NCBI GenBank assembly: GCA_018266845.1
Contig: JAFDZO010000019.1
Span: 79,058 to 129,747 of the forward strand
Reading direction: 5' to 3'
Origin: Bacteroidota bacterium
Lineage (GTDB): Bacteria; Bacteroidota; Ignavibacteria; Tepidaquicellales; Tepidaquicellaceae
DNA length: 50,690 bases
Shown here: positions 8,668-17,082 of the stretch, one piece after another
Layout: every line of letters starts with the position of its first letter
How positions within the stretch are numbered: position 1 is the first letter of the stretch
Program-made: the position numbers and the translations under genes
The notes under the pieces: model-generated
Database searches by the model: none
The model's input: only the letters and a program-made list of their open reading frames with translations
What the model was told of the DNA's origin: nothing

Positions 8668-9219
8668 TTGTATCAGTTAATTTTATTCGGACCTCCGGGC
8701 GTAGGAAAAGGAACGCAGGCGGAATTGATTGCTGCGAAGCTGAATCTTTTCCATTTATCTACCGGTGAAGTATTAAGAAAGGCTGTATCCGAAGGAACAG
8801 AACTTGGCAAAAAAGCAAAAGTCATAATGGACTCCGGCGCGCTTGTACCGGACGATATAATGATTGGAATTGTAAAAGACGCTTTAAAAAATAACGATAA
8901 AACAAACGGGTTTATATTAGACGGATTTCCAAGAACAATTGCTCAGGCAGAAGCGCTGAATATTCTTTTTGAAGAACTCGATTATCAGAATGTAAGAGTG
9001 CTTAATTTGACAGCCGATGATGCGGAACTGATTGCGCGTTTATTAAAAAGGGGAAGAAGCGACGATACTGAAGAAACTATAAAACACCGTCTGGAAGTTT
9101 ACTATAAGTCAACCGCTCCGGTGAAAGGTGTATATGATAATCTTAATTGCGTAACGGATGTAAACGGACTAGGCAGCAAAGAAGAAATCAATAAAAAAAT
9201 TCTTGAAATTCTGGAATAG
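8668..9219 (+). CDS. adk: adenylate kinase, short type
   Basis: 183 residues. It catalyses ATP + AMP to 2 ADP. The P-loop GPPGVGKGT sits at the N-terminus, LSTGEVLR is the AMP-binding segment, and DGFPRTIAQAEAL is the conserved DGFPR motif. The LID is the short form without a zinc-binding Cys insertion (LLKRGRSDDTEETIKHRLE), giving the shorter length. The start is TTG at 8668: it gives the canonical N-terminus (MYQLILFGPPG), an in-frame stop lies just upstream, and no ATG is near. No Shine-Dalgarno is seen. It lies directly behind rlmN. Confidence 0.96.
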   Translation: MYQLILFGPPGVGKGTQAELIAAKLNLFHLSTGEVLRKAVSEGTELGKKAKVIMDSGALVPDDIMIGIVKDALKNNDKTNGFILDGFPRTIAQAEALNILFEELDYQNVRVLNLTADDAELIARLLKRGRSDDTEETIKHRLEVYYKSTAPVKGVYDNLNCVTDVNGLGSKEEINKKILEILE

Positions 9220-9332
9220 AAATTTTTCACTCTGAAAACATACCAAAGGTTTTCACTTGCAAAAATCCCTCATCTTTTCCTCAAATAGGCAGCGGAGAGA
9301 GTATTATTGATTTGTAAAGAGTTTTTATTTTG

Positions 9333-9362
9333 TTGCAATTTTAAATATAATCTCATATTTTG
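9333..9362 (+). promoter_or_regulatory. putative promoter of the STAS-exb region
   Basis: TTGCAA (9333-9338), 17 bases, TATTTTG (9356-9362); ATG follows at 9385. The spacing is identical to the promoters at 26401 and 30030. Confidence 0.55.
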
Positions 9363-9384
9363 TAAAAAATTTTAATCTTTATCT

Positions 9385-9732
9385 ATGTCATCAATAAAAA
9401 TTACCGAAATTAAGGACAAAGACATTGCTGTATTAACTCCGAAAGGAAACTTTGTCGGCGGCGACGAAACCGATGAACTGAGGGATTCTATTAAGAAATT
9501 ATCCGATGAAGGTAATACAAAATTAGTAATAGATTTAGGTGAAGTGCTTTACCTTAATTCAACTGCGCTGGGAGTATTAATTTCTGCGCATGCGAACTAT
9601 TCTAAGAGGGAAGGTAAAATAAAACTTTGCCAGCTCAATAAAAATCTTGAAAACTTATTTGTCATAACAAAATTAGCGTTAATATTTGATTCTTATCCTT
9701 CACAGGAAGAAGCAATACAGAGTTTTTCTTAA
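9385..9732 (+). CDS. STAS-domain protein (anti-sigma factor antagonist-like)
   Basis: 115 residues forming one STAS domain: a beta strand pair (IAVLTPKGNFVGGDETDELR), then KLVIDLGEVLYLNSTALGVL with the conserved Ser at the phosphorylation position (L-N-S-T), and KIKLCQLNKNLENLFVITKL. Such stand-alone domains bind anti-sigma kinases of the SpoIIAB/RsbW type or act in stressosome-like switches. No kinase partner lies nearby, so the target is unknown. It lies 71 bases before exbB and may share its transcript. The family call is strong; the pathway is inferred. Confidence 0.88.
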   Translation: MSSIKITEIKDKDIAVLTPKGNFVGGDETDELRDSIKKLSDEGNTKLVIDLGEVLYLNSTALGVLISAHANYSKREGKIKLCQLNKNLENLFVITKLALIFDSYPSQEEAIQSFS

Positions 9733-9803
9733 AAAAAATTAATTAAACTTTTAAACAATCAAAGACTCTTTGAATAAGGGTTAATGGAGGTTAAACTTTA
9801 ACA

Positions 9804-10580
9804 ATGAAACAGTCAGTCTTTATTACTGTGCTTCTAATAGTTGCATTAGTTGCTTCAATCTTAATTTTCCAATTCGGATTTGGAGCTCCCGGAAATTTTA
9901 AAAATCCTGAAAAAACCGTACCTGTTAATTTAATGGGCGCAGTATATTTGGGAGGCGTAATCGTACCGATTCTTTTGACCCTTATTATAATGGTTATTAC
10001 CTTCACAATAGAAAGACTTCTCTCCCTCAGCAAAGCTAAAGGAAGAGGTCCTATTGAGACGTTCCTCAAAAAAGTTCAGTCATCTTTAACCGAAGGTGAT
10101 GTTGACGGCGCTATTGCCGCATGTAATCAGCAAAGAGGCTCGATTGCAAACATTATCAAGCAGGGGCTTGACAGGTATCAGACCCTTGTTGGTGATAACA
10201 GGCTCGAAGCAGAGCAAAAGCTTCAGGAAGTAACCTCAGCTATTGAGGAAGCTATGATGCTTGAAGTTCCGCTTCTTGAAAGAAACCTCGTTGCCCTTTC
10301 AACAATTGCATCAGTTTCAGTGCTTGTAGGTCTTTTCGGAACAGTTATCGGGATGATTAAATCGTTCCAGGCTCTTGCAACAGCAGGTACTCCGAATGCA
10401 GCAGAACTTTCAGCAGGTATTTCTGAAGCTCTTGTAAACACAGCAGGCGGTCTTCTCGGAGCTATTATCGGAACAATTTCATATAACTTCTTCGTTACGA
10501 AAGTCGGTAACATCACTTATATGATTGACGAAGCAACATACAATATGCTTCAAATTCTCGCTGTAAAAGGTAAGAAATAA
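9804..10580 (+). CDS. exbB: MotA/TolQ/ExbB proton channel family protein
   Basis: 258 residues. TM1 at about 7-25, TM2 about 48-72 (GGVIVPILLTLIIMVITFTIE), a cytoplasmic region about 75-165, then the two conserved C-terminal helices (LSTIASVSVLVGLFGTVIGM and TAGGLLGAIIGTISYNFF). The GLFGTV-x-GM and NTAGGLLGA motifs are diagnostic of ExbB/TolQ stators, which together with ExbD turn proton flow into motion of a TonB-like periplasmic partner. A ribosome binding site (TGGAGG) precedes the ATG. It heads a run of three exbD genes; no tonB gene is in the window. Confidence 0.93.
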   Translation: MKQSVFITVLLIVALVASILIFQFGFGAPGNFKNPEKTVPVNLMGAVYLGGVIVPILLTLIIMVITFTIERLLSLSKAKGRGPIETFLKKVQSSLTEGDVDGAIAACNQQRGSIANIIKQGLDRYQTLVGDNRLEAEQKLQEVTSAIEEAMMLEVPLLERNLVALSTIASVSVLVGLFGTVIGMIKSFQALATAGTPNAAELSAGISEALVNTAGGLLGAIIGTISYNFFVTKVGNITYMIDEATYNMLQILAVKGKK

Positions 10581-10614
10581 TTCATTAAAACAAGAAAAAT
10601 TTTAAAACGAAACA

Positions 10615-11205
10615 ATGGGCAAAAGCAGGTCAATAAAAAAGCCGGGTGTAAAGATAGATATGACTCCCCTTGTGGACGTGATTATGCTTCTGTTAACATT
10701 CTTTATGTTAACGGCTACCTTCAAAGCTGAAATGAGCGAGAATATTGAAGTAAAGCTTCCAAAATCGCTTAACGTTGATACAACCAAACTTCCCGAAAAA
10801 GACGTAATGACTTTGACTCTCACAAAAGCAGGAGATATCTATGTTGACGTTGATAATTTCAAAGTCAGGAAAGAAGTTTTTGGTGATGAATTCGGCATCG
10901 GCGTTTATCATCCTGACAGCACAGGAAAATCTGAAGTTGAAACAACACAGAAAATCGGCGGCAAAGATGTAAAAAGAAAAGTAATAGTTCTTAACAGGGA
11001 AAAGTTTGAAAAAACTTTAGGTGATTTGCGCGTGGCTCTGAAAAATATGACGCAGAACAAATCGGATTATAAGATAGTGCTTAAAGGTGATAAAGATGTG
11101 GATTTTGGTGTGGTAGAAGATTTAATGCAGTCATTAAAAGACACCCGTAATACGCGGTTCTCGCTGGTAACTGATATAGATGCCGGAGAGCCCGGGAAAA
11201 AATAA
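10615..11205 (+). CDS. exbD: ExbD/TolR family protein, long form
   Basis: 196 residues. A short basic cytoplasmic tail is followed by VKIDMTPLVDVIMLLLTFFM, the single helix with the essential proton-carrying Asp (DVIMLL). The periplasmic domain is longer than usual, with an insertion of roughly 35 residues (about 80-115) rich in charged residues that the two downstream paralogues lack. It is 34 bases after exbB and so in the same operon. Heteromeric ExbD partners are known in other bacteria; a division of labour here is inference. Confidence 0.92.
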   Translation: MGKSRSIKKPGVKIDMTPLVDVIMLLLTFFMLTATFKAEMSENIEVKLPKSLNVDTTKLPEKDVMTLTLTKAGDIYVDVDNFKVRKEVFGDEFGIGVYHPDSTGKSEVETTQKIGGKDVKRKVIVLNREKFEKTLGDLRVALKNMTQNKSDYKIVLKGDKDVDFGVVEDLMQSLKDTRNTRFSLVTDIDAGEPGKK

Positions 11206-11243
11206 CAAAACAATTTTTTAATTTTTTATAAGGAGAATACCTT

Positions 11244-11771
11244 ATGGCAGGCGGCGATTTTGATGCTGCGGAATCCGGGAATAGCCGGAAAAAACAGCCG
11301 AAATGGAAAAAAGGAAAGAAAGTAGGTGTCCGTATTGATATGACACCGATGGTGGACGTAATTATGCTCCTCCTTACTTTCTTTATGTTAACCACCACTC
11401 TTGCAATGCCTCAGGTAATGCAGATTAATCTACCTAAAGGCGATCAGGAAGATAAAGTAAAGGTTGATATGGGTAACGTGCTTTATGTCAGAGTATCCGA
11501 AAAAGGCAATATTTATTTCTCTCAAGGTATTTCAAACGGCACGGAAGGCGCGCCGGAAAATGTCAGCTTTGCAAATATGAAGAGTAAATTGGAACAGCTA
11601 TATGCTGCCAATAATAATCTTCTTATACTTTTGAAGTTCGACAGAAAGATGAAATATACTACAATGGTAGATGTTCTTGATGAAATTAATAAAGCTAAGA
11701 TTGAAAAAAGATATTCATTCATGAAAATGGAAGATATTGATAGAGAAATTGTAAAAAGAGCTGAGGGTTAA
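11244..11771 (+). CDS. exbD: ExbD/TolR family protein, paralogue 2
   Basis: 175 residues. A basic N-terminal tail (KKQPKWKKGKKVGVRI) precedes DMTPMVDVIMLLLTFFML, with the conserved Asp in the helix. The periplasmic domain reads INLPKGD, VLYVRVSEKGNIYF and LLILLKFDRKMKYTTMVDVL, the usual ExbD beta-alpha fold. A ribosome binding site (AAGGAG) precedes the ATG. It is closely similar to the third exbD (12032-12538), which looks like a recent duplicate. A strong terminator at 11816 ends this part of the operon. Confidence 0.92.
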   Translation: MAGGDFDAAESGNSRKKQPKWKKGKKVGVRIDMTPMVDVIMLLLTFFMLTTTLAMPQVMQINLPKGDQEDKVKVDMGNVLYVRVSEKGNIYFSQGISNGTEGAPENVSFANMKSKLEQLYAANNNLLILLKFDRKMKYTTMVDVLDEINKAKIEKRYSFMKMEDIDREIVKRAEG

Positions 11772-11786
11772 AACAATTAATTTTCT

Positions 11787-11812
11787 CGTTACAAAGCTCC
11801 TGCTTCGTAACG
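11787..11812. repeat. dispersed palindromic repeat, copy 1
   Basis: CGTTACAAAGC and GCTTCGTAACG arms (one mismatch) around the 4-base loop TCCT. The same element recurs at 17913, 23792, 23820 and, expanded, at 49271. Confidence 0.7.
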
Positions 11813-11815
11813 TTT

Positions 11816-11852
11816 AAAAGCGAATCTGCGGCAAGCGGGTTCGCTTTTTTTG
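11816..11852 (+). terminator. Rho-independent terminator after the second exbD
   Basis: AAGCGAA (11818-11824) pairs with TTCGCTT (11840-11846), followed by TTTTTG. It separates exbD paralogue 2 from paralogue 3. Confidence 0.8.
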
Positions 11853-11862
11853 TTTGAATTTT

Positions 11863-11968
11863 TTCACCACTAAAACACCAAAAGCACCAAATACCGCTAA
11901 CATTATTTATATTATAACTAGTAATTATTTTTTGTGCTTTTTTGTGAATTTTAGAGTTTTTGTGTTTA
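11863..11968. repeat. degenerate inverted-repeat element (CACCAAAA type)
   Basis: The left end is CACCACTAAAACACCAAAAG; the right end (11930-11968) reads as an imperfect inverted copy (GTGCTTTTTTGTGAATTTT, then GTTTTTGTGTTT). It fills most of the gap between two exbD genes. It resembles the elements at 14013 and 43564. Confidence 0.4.
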
Positions 11969-12031
11969 ATAATACCGCGCGGAACAAATAAATTTTGAAG
12001 AAGTAAAAAGTTTTAACCAAACCAAAAGCTT

Positions 12032-12538
12032 ATGGCAGACTTTGACTTCACTTCTGCCCCGGTAAAATCCCGGCAGTCCCTCTTAAAAGCGGGTGTCCGC
12101 ATAGACATGACACCCATGGTTGACGTAATAATGCTTCTCCTTACATTCTTTATGTTAACCACCACCCTCGCAAATCAACAGGTAATGAAAATTAATCTGC
12201 CCAAAGGTGATGAATCCGTTCCCGTTAATATGGGGAATGTATTAACGGTAAGAGTATCTGAAAAGGGAAATACTTTTTTTTCTTTTGGAAAAGAGAATGG
12301 CTCGGAATCTCTTCCTGAAAAAATTCGAAGCAATGAAATCGGCAGCCGGCTGGCAAAGCTTTCTGCGGCAAACAGCGATTTGCTTTTGATTTTGAAATTT
12401 GACAGGAATATGAAATACAGAACCATGGTAGATATGTTAGATGAAATAAATAATTCCATACCGGAAAAATCTAGAAGGTTCTCTATTAAAAAAATGGAAA
12501 GTACAGATGTGGAGATTATTAAAAAAGCCGGGGATTGA
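12032..12538 (+). CDS. exbD: ExbD/TolR family protein, paralogue 3
   Basis: 168 residues. RIDMTPMVDVIMLLLTFFML is identical through the helix to paralogue 2, and most of the periplasmic domain aligns with it (INLPKGDESVPVNMGNVL, LLLILKFDRNMKYRTMVDML). The N-terminal tail is less basic. It stands alone behind a terminator, a palindromic repeat and a degenerate inverted-repeat element, so it probably has its own promoter and arose by duplication of the upstream gene. An own terminator follows. No separate ExbB accompanies it, so it would have to share the ExbB at 9804. Confidence 0.92.
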   Translation: MADFDFTSAPVKSRQSLLKAGVRIDMTPMVDVIMLLLTFFMLTTTLANQQVMKINLPKGDESVPVNMGNVLTVRVSEKGNTFFSFGKENGSESLPEKIRSNEIGSRLAKLSAANSDLLLILKFDRNMKYRTMVDMLDEINNSIPEKSRRFSIKKMESTDVEIIKKAGD

Positions 12539-12555
12539 AAAGAAATTTTTCTTTG

Positions 12556-12596
12556 AAGCGAACTCTGATTTATCTTGAGTTTGCTTTTTTATTTTA
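12556..12596 (+). terminator. Rho-independent terminator after the third exbD
   Basis: AAGCGAACTC (12556-12565) pairs with GAGTTTGCTT (12577-12586, one G-T pair), followed by TTTTATTTT. The stem starts like the one after paralogue 2, which fits a duplicated gene-plus-terminator. Confidence 0.8.
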
Positions 12597-12740
12597 AGCC
12601 GAATATCACGCTTTTTTTGAGTATATTTGATTTATGATTTTAATACTAAAATCACAAATCATAAATCATAAAATTACACAAAATTTGGTTCGTGAAATTT
12701 AGTCTCTTTTGTATTTTTGTGGTTAATTTATTTAGCCGAA

Positions 12741-13118
12741 TTGAAAAAAATATCTTTAATATTAGCAATACTGTGTTCAGGAGTATGTCATTCGCAGGAT
12801 GAAAATTCTTCTCCCGAAAGTAATCCGGCTGTTACAATTTTCATTTTAGCTTTATTCGGATTGATTATTTCGGGTTTGATTTTTCTCGTAATAAAAAAAT
12901 CTACAGAGAAGAAAAAAAATATTGTTGGAGGTTATGGCAGGGGATATGGAAGAAGACACCGCGGAGCGTTTGGTACTATGTACTATTCGGCAATTATGGC
13001 AGGAGGATATTCGAGCAACAGTAAAGGTAACGATAGAAAAAATAAGGGGAGCAGCATTGGTATCGGAGGAGGATATTTGGGAGGTATTCCGTCAGCAGGT
13101 ATTGGCGGCAGATGGTAA
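12741..13118 (+). CDS. small secreted or membrane protein with Gly-rich tail (unrecognised)
   Basis: 125 residues from TTG at 12741. A signal peptide (LKKISLILAILCSGVCHSQ) is followed by an acidic stretch, one clear transmembrane helix (VTIFILALFGLIISGLIFLV), a basic segment and a Gly/Ser-rich tail ending GGIPSAGIGGRW. An earlier TTG at 12717 lies in a promoter-like T-rich stretch and would spoil the signal peptide. The signal peptide and the Gly-rich tail with terminal Trp resemble those of the next gene (TPM-domain protein), as if this were a copy that lost the TPM domain. Function unknown. Confidence 0.65.
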   Translation: MKKISLILAILCSGVCHSQDENSSPESNPAVTIFILALFGLIISGLIFLVIKKSTEKKKNIVGGYGRGYGRRHRGAFGTMYYSAIMAGGYSSNSKGNDRKNKGSSIGIGGGYLGGIPSAGIGGRW

Positions 13119-13158
13119 TTCAGAATCAAATTACAGCAGTAAATAATTTCAGAAAGAA

Positions 13159-13971
13159 TTGAGAAAAATATTTTTAATATTAGCATTACTTTTCACGGGT
13201 CTCAGCTTTTCGCAGGAAGATAATAAATCAAAATCTCTCTCCGATGCTCCGCCCACTATAAAAAAATACGTAGTAGATGAAACAGGAACATTAAGTTCCT
13301 CCGAAATAAACTCATTGATGTCCAAACTGATTGATTTTGAAAAGCAGACATCAAATCAGATTGTTGTTTACATTATACAAAGTCTCGGAGGAGAACCGAT
13401 AGAGAATGTTGCTAATGAAATTGCCCGAAAAAATAAAATTGGCAAGAAGGATAAAAATAATGGTGTATTAGTTTTAATAGCGATGAAAGACAGGCAAATG
13501 AGAATTGAAGTGGGTTACGGACTTGAAGGCGCGCTGACTGATGCGATTTGCAGCCAGATAATAAATAAAGAAATGAAACCATCCTTTAGGGAAGGTGATT
13601 ATTATGAAGGGATTAATCAAGCCGTTAATTCAATCATTGCTGCGACAAAGGGTGAGTACAAAGGTGATGGGACTACGGGAAAAAAGAAAAAGGATTACGG
13701 AGCATACTTAATTATTTTTATAGTTTTCGGTTTTATTTTTTTCAGCGTGATTATTTCAATCATAAGAAGAATTTTTGGATTCGGAAGAGGAATGATAACG
13801 GGTAGAAGAGGCAGCAGGTTCGGCGGCTTTGGGACAGGGTTTCTTGCCGGCTCTTTATTTAATTCCGATTGGGGAAGCTCAGGCAGTTCAGGCAGCAGCG
13901 GAAGCGACTTCGGCGGGTTTTCAGGCGGCGGCGGTGATTTTGGCGGCGGCGGTTCAAGCGGAAGCTGGTAG
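13159..13971 (+). CDS. TPM-domain membrane protein (YgcG/DUF477 family)
   Basis: 270 residues from TTG at 13159. Signal peptide (RKIFLILALLFTGLSFSQ), then a TPM domain at about 35-165: YVVDETGTLSSSEINSLMSK, NQIVVYIIQSLGG, GVLVLIAMKDRQMRIEVGYG, LEGALTDAICSQII. A transmembrane helix follows (AYLIIFIVFGFIFFSVIISI) and then a Gly/Ser tail ending GGGGSSGSW. TPM proteins of this layout sit in the envelope, often beside LemA; proposed roles include phosphatase activity and photosystem or membrane-protein upkeep, none proven for this type. No lemA is in the window. It is followed by a cytosolic TPM protein. Confidence 0.9.
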   Translation: MRKIFLILALLFTGLSFSQEDNKSKSLSDAPPTIKKYVVDETGTLSSSEINSLMSKLIDFEKQTSNQIVVYIIQSLGGEPIENVANEIARKNKIGKKDKNNGVLVLIAMKDRQMRIEVGYGLEGALTDAICSQIINKEMKPSFREGDYYEGINQAVNSIIAATKGEYKGDGTTGKKKKDYGAYLIIFIVFGFIFFSVIISIIRRIFGFGRGMITGRRGSRFGGFGTGFLAGSLFNSDWGSSGSSGSSGSDFGGFSGGGGDFGGGGSSGSW

Positions 13972-14012
13972 TTCTTTCAATTAATAATTAATGAAGAATA
14001 ATAAATAATTTT

Positions 14013-14094
14013 TTGCCACAAAATCTCAAAAACACGAAAGAACACAAAACCAATTTTTATTTGTGAAATTTAAAGCTTTTGTGCTTTAGCGGCA
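14013..14094. repeat. short inverted-repeat element (TGCCAC/GCGGCA ends)
   Basis: The left end TGCCACAAAATC and the reverse complement of the right end (TGCCGCTAAAGC) match at most positions, flanking an A/T-rich core with further CACAAAA-like steps. It fills the gap between the two TPM genes. Confidence 0.4.
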
Positions 14095-14103
14095 TATTAT
14101 CAA

Positions 14104-14562
14104 ATGAGCAAGAAAATTATAGAAAAATATTTCAGCGATGAAGATTTGAAAAAAATCGCATCCTCGATAGGTGAAGTTGAGAAAACTACTTCGGGAGAGA
14201 TTCGTCTGTGCGCACAGATTAAACGCGGTTTTTTTGATAAGAAAAAATCTCCGAGAGAGATTGCGCTGAAAAGTTTTTACAAATTAGGAATGCACAAGAC
14301 AAAGGATAGAACCGGAGTTCTGATTTTTCTTTTGCTTGACGAAAGGAAATTTGAGATTCTCGCCGATGAAGGAATAAATAAGGTTATTATTGATAGCGAG
14401 TGGAACGCAATCGAAGAGGGACTTATAAGTGAATTCCGCTCAGGAAACTATGTTCAAGGAGTGCTTCATTGCATAAACTTGATTGGCGAAAAGCTGAATA
14501 CGCATTTCCCGAGAGCAGCAGATGATGTTGATGAGCTTTCAAACGAAGTTGTGATAAAATGA
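14104..14562 (+). CDS. TPM-domain protein, soluble
   Basis: 152 residues, no signal peptide or membrane helix. It shows the TPM fold: FSDEDLKKIASSIGEVEKTT, SGEIRLCAQIKR, ALKSFYKLGMHKTKDRTGVL, IFLLLDERKFEILADEGI, and EFRSGNYVQGVLHCINLIGE. Many Bacteroidota carry a secreted and a soluble TPM protein side by side, as here. The start is the first ATG. The lptD gene begins 15 bases after the stop, so read-through into it is likely. Confidence 0.9.
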   Translation: MSKKIIEKYFSDEDLKKIASSIGEVEKTTSGEIRLCAQIKRGFFDKKKSPREIALKSFYKLGMHKTKDRTGVLIFLLLDERKFEILADEGINKVIIDSEWNAIEEGLISEFRSGNYVQGVLHCINLIGEKLNTHFPRAADDVDELSNEVVIK

Positions 14563-14577
14563 ATATTTAGTTTTCCG

Positions 14578-17082
14578 TTGAAGGTATCACTAATATACAT
14601 ATTAAATTTTTTTTTAATTACTTCGGTAATTGCTCAAACCGATAGCCTTAAAACCGACTCGCTCAAATCTTCAATAGATACTCTTAAGCAAATCCAATCG
14701 GATATAACTGCTCCAATAAATTATTCAGCAAGGGATTCAGCGGTGTTTGATGTTAAAGGGAAAAAACTGTTTCTCTATAATGATGCTGAGCTTACTTATC
14801 AGGATTTAAAACTCAACTCAGGCATTATTTTTTTAGATAAAGAAGATGAAACGCTTGAAGCATACGGAATACCTGATTCTAACAATACGGGAAAGCTGAC
14901 ACAAACTCCCATCATGATTCAGGGAGGAGATAAACTGGAGGGCACAAAGCTGCTTTATAACTTTACAACTAAACAGGGAAATATTTCTATGGGGTTTTCG
15001 GAAGCTGATGTCGGCTATTATTTTGGGGACAAGATAAAAAAAATTACGGATGAAGTTTATTTTATCAAGAACGGATTATACACTACTTCGACAGACAGGG
15101 CAGACCCTGAGTACTATTTTCTTTCTCCTAAAATGAAGGTGATAAAAAATGACAGGGTAATAGCGCAGTCCGTATTTATGTATATAGAGGGTGTTCCGGT
15201 TTTCTGGATTCCATTCGGTGTATTCCCGAATAAGACGGGAAGGTCTTCGGGAATTATTCCGCCGACATATGGAGACGATGGAACATACGGCACATATATC
15301 TCACGGCTTGGTTATTTTTGGGCAATTAATGATTACTACGACTTAGCTTTAACGGGAAGTTGGTTCTCAAAAGGAAGATTAGACTTTAATGGCAGGGTTC
15401 GCTATGCTCTAAAATATAATTTTTCCGGCTCGATAGAGGGAGGATATTCAAGAATAAGGCAGGGTGAAGAAACAGATGTGAATCAATCCGGCTCCGATCA
15501 ATGGGCGTTGAACGTAAATCATTCTCAGGCTTTTAGCCCTACATCACGTATTGACGGGAATCTTACATTTGCCAGCGGGCAAACTTATTACAATAATACG
15601 TCAAACAATCTTAATACATTATTGAGACAGAACATTGTTTCAAATTTTACCTATTCAAAGTCATGGGAAGGAACGCCGTTTATCTTATCGGCAAATTATT
15701 ACCGCGACCAGAATTTGATTACCGGAAGCATAAATGAAAATATTCCGAACCTGAATTTTTCTATCACCCAGACATTTCCTTTCCAATCAGAGTTTTCAAC
15801 AAGCGATAATAAAAGTTTAGCAGAGTATTTTTCATACAGCTATCAAGGCTCGTTTTTAAATAACAGGGTAAAATCTGTAACTCTGAACAAAGCAGGAGAT
15901 GCCGACAGTATTGTTACAAGAAATGATAGAATGGGAGCATTGCATAGAGTTAATTTTAATCTTTCTCCTCAATCACAATTTATAAATGTAAGTCCGTATT
16001 TTAGTTATAATGAATATTGGTATAATAAAACCATTACAAAAAGATACGACCCTGTAACAAATACCGTTATCTCCGACGATGTGAATGGATTTAAGTCTGC
16101 GCGCTCTTTCAGTATGGGAGTATCTTTCGGAACAAAGCTTATAGGTATTTTTACGCCTGATGTATTCGGAGTAAAAGGCATAAGGCACACAATTACACCT
16201 AATATTACATACAATTATACTCCCGATTTTTCCAAAGAATTCTGGGGATACTATGGAACATACACCGATGGTGCTGGCAGGCTTGTGAAATATTCCTTTT
16301 TTGAAAACGGTATATTCGGCGGTCCTTCACAGGGAGAGCAGCAGGCATTAAATTTTTCCGTAGGAAATGTTTTTGAAATGAAAACTAAGGCAACTGATTC
16401 AACGGATAATAAATTTCAGCTGCTGAATCTTGATGCGGGAATCGGATATAATTTTGCTGCAGACTCATTGAAGTTTTCAGAGCTTTCGACCAGTTTCAGA
16501 ACTGCAATAGGAAATCTTCTGAATTTCTCGGGTGGAGCTACATTTAATCTTTATAAATTTGACGCTTCAGCTAATACAAGAATAAATAAATTTCTTCTAA
16601 GCGATGGAAAGCTCGCCGATATGACAGGATTTAATATTAATCTTTCTACCGGATATAACTTTGTTTTATCGAGTGAAAATTCTCAGGAAAAAAAAGATTC
16701 AACGAAAAAAAATTTTAAAGATACAATTAGTGATGTGAGATATAACATTCCATTTTCAGGGAGCCTGAATTACAACTATTCCGAATCAAGGGCAAATCCC
16801 ACGCAGTTATTCAAAAGCTCTGTATTATCCGGCTCACTCGGATTTAACCCGACGGAGAAATGGAAATTTAATGTGTCAGCCAGCTATGATTTTGCGAATA
16901 AGCTTATCTCTGCGCCATATGTTACAGCTTACAGAGACTTAAATTCATGGGAAATGAACTTCAACTGGTATCCTTTGGGAACGTACAAAGGTTTTAATCT
17001 TGAAATAAAAATAAAAGCTCCGCAATTGAAAGATATAAAAATTACAAAATCTACAAATCCGGGAGGACCGTTTGGATTCTAG
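14578..17082 (+). CDS. lptD: LptD-like LPS-assembly outer-membrane protein
   Basis: 834 residues from TTG at 14578; an in-frame stop lies just upstream and no ATG is near. Signal peptide about 1-19. Residues about 45-200 form an OstA-like jellyroll (DSAVFDVKGKKLFLYNDAEL, QGGDKLEGTKLLYNF, DEVYFIKNGLYTT). Next comes the segment PVFWIPFGVFPNKTGRSSGI, which is conserved where the jellyroll joins the barrel. The remaining roughly 600 residues alternate barrel strands and end GGPFGF with a final aromatic. LptD inserts lipopolysaccharide into the outer leaflet. The gene overlaps dapF by 11 bases. Confidence 0.85.
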   Translation: MKVSLIYILNFFLITSVIAQTDSLKTDSLKSSIDTLKQIQSDITAPINYSARDSAVFDVKGKKLFLYNDAELTYQDLKLNSGIIFLDKEDETLEAYGIPDSNNTGKLTQTPIMIQGGDKLEGTKLLYNFTTKQGNISMGFSEADVGYYFGDKIKKITDEVYFIKNGLYTTSTDRADPEYYFLSPKMKVIKNDRVIAQSVFMYIEGVPVFWIPFGVFPNKTGRSSGIIPPTYGDDGTYGTYISRLGYFWAINDYYDLALTGSWFSKGRLDFNGRVRYALKYNFSGSIEGGYSRIRQGEETDVNQSGSDQWALNVNHSQAFSPTSRIDGNLTFASGQTYYNNTSNNLNTLLRQNIVSNFTYSKSWEGTPFILSANYYRDQNLITGSINENIPNLNFSITQTFPFQSEFSTSDNKSLAEYFSYSYQGSFLNNRVKSVTLNKAGDADSIVTRNDRMGALHRVNFNLSPQSQFINVSPYFSYNEYWYNKTITKRYDPVTNTVISDDVNGFKSARSFSMGVSFGTKLIGIFTPDVFGVKGIRHTITPNITYNYTPDFSKEFWGYYGTYTDGAGRLVKYSFFENGIFGGPSQGEQQALNFSVGNVFEMKTKATDSTDNKFQLLNLDAGIGYNFAADSLKFSELSTSFRTAIGNLLNFSGGATFNLYKFDASANTRINKFLLSDGKLADMTGFNINLSTGYNFVLSSENSQEKKDSTKKNFKDTISDVRYNIPFSGSLNYNYSESRANPTQLFKSSVLSGSLGFNPTEKWKFNVSASYDFANKLISAPYVTAYRDLNSWEMNFNWYPLGTYKGFNLEIKIKAPQLKDIKITKSTNPGGPFGF

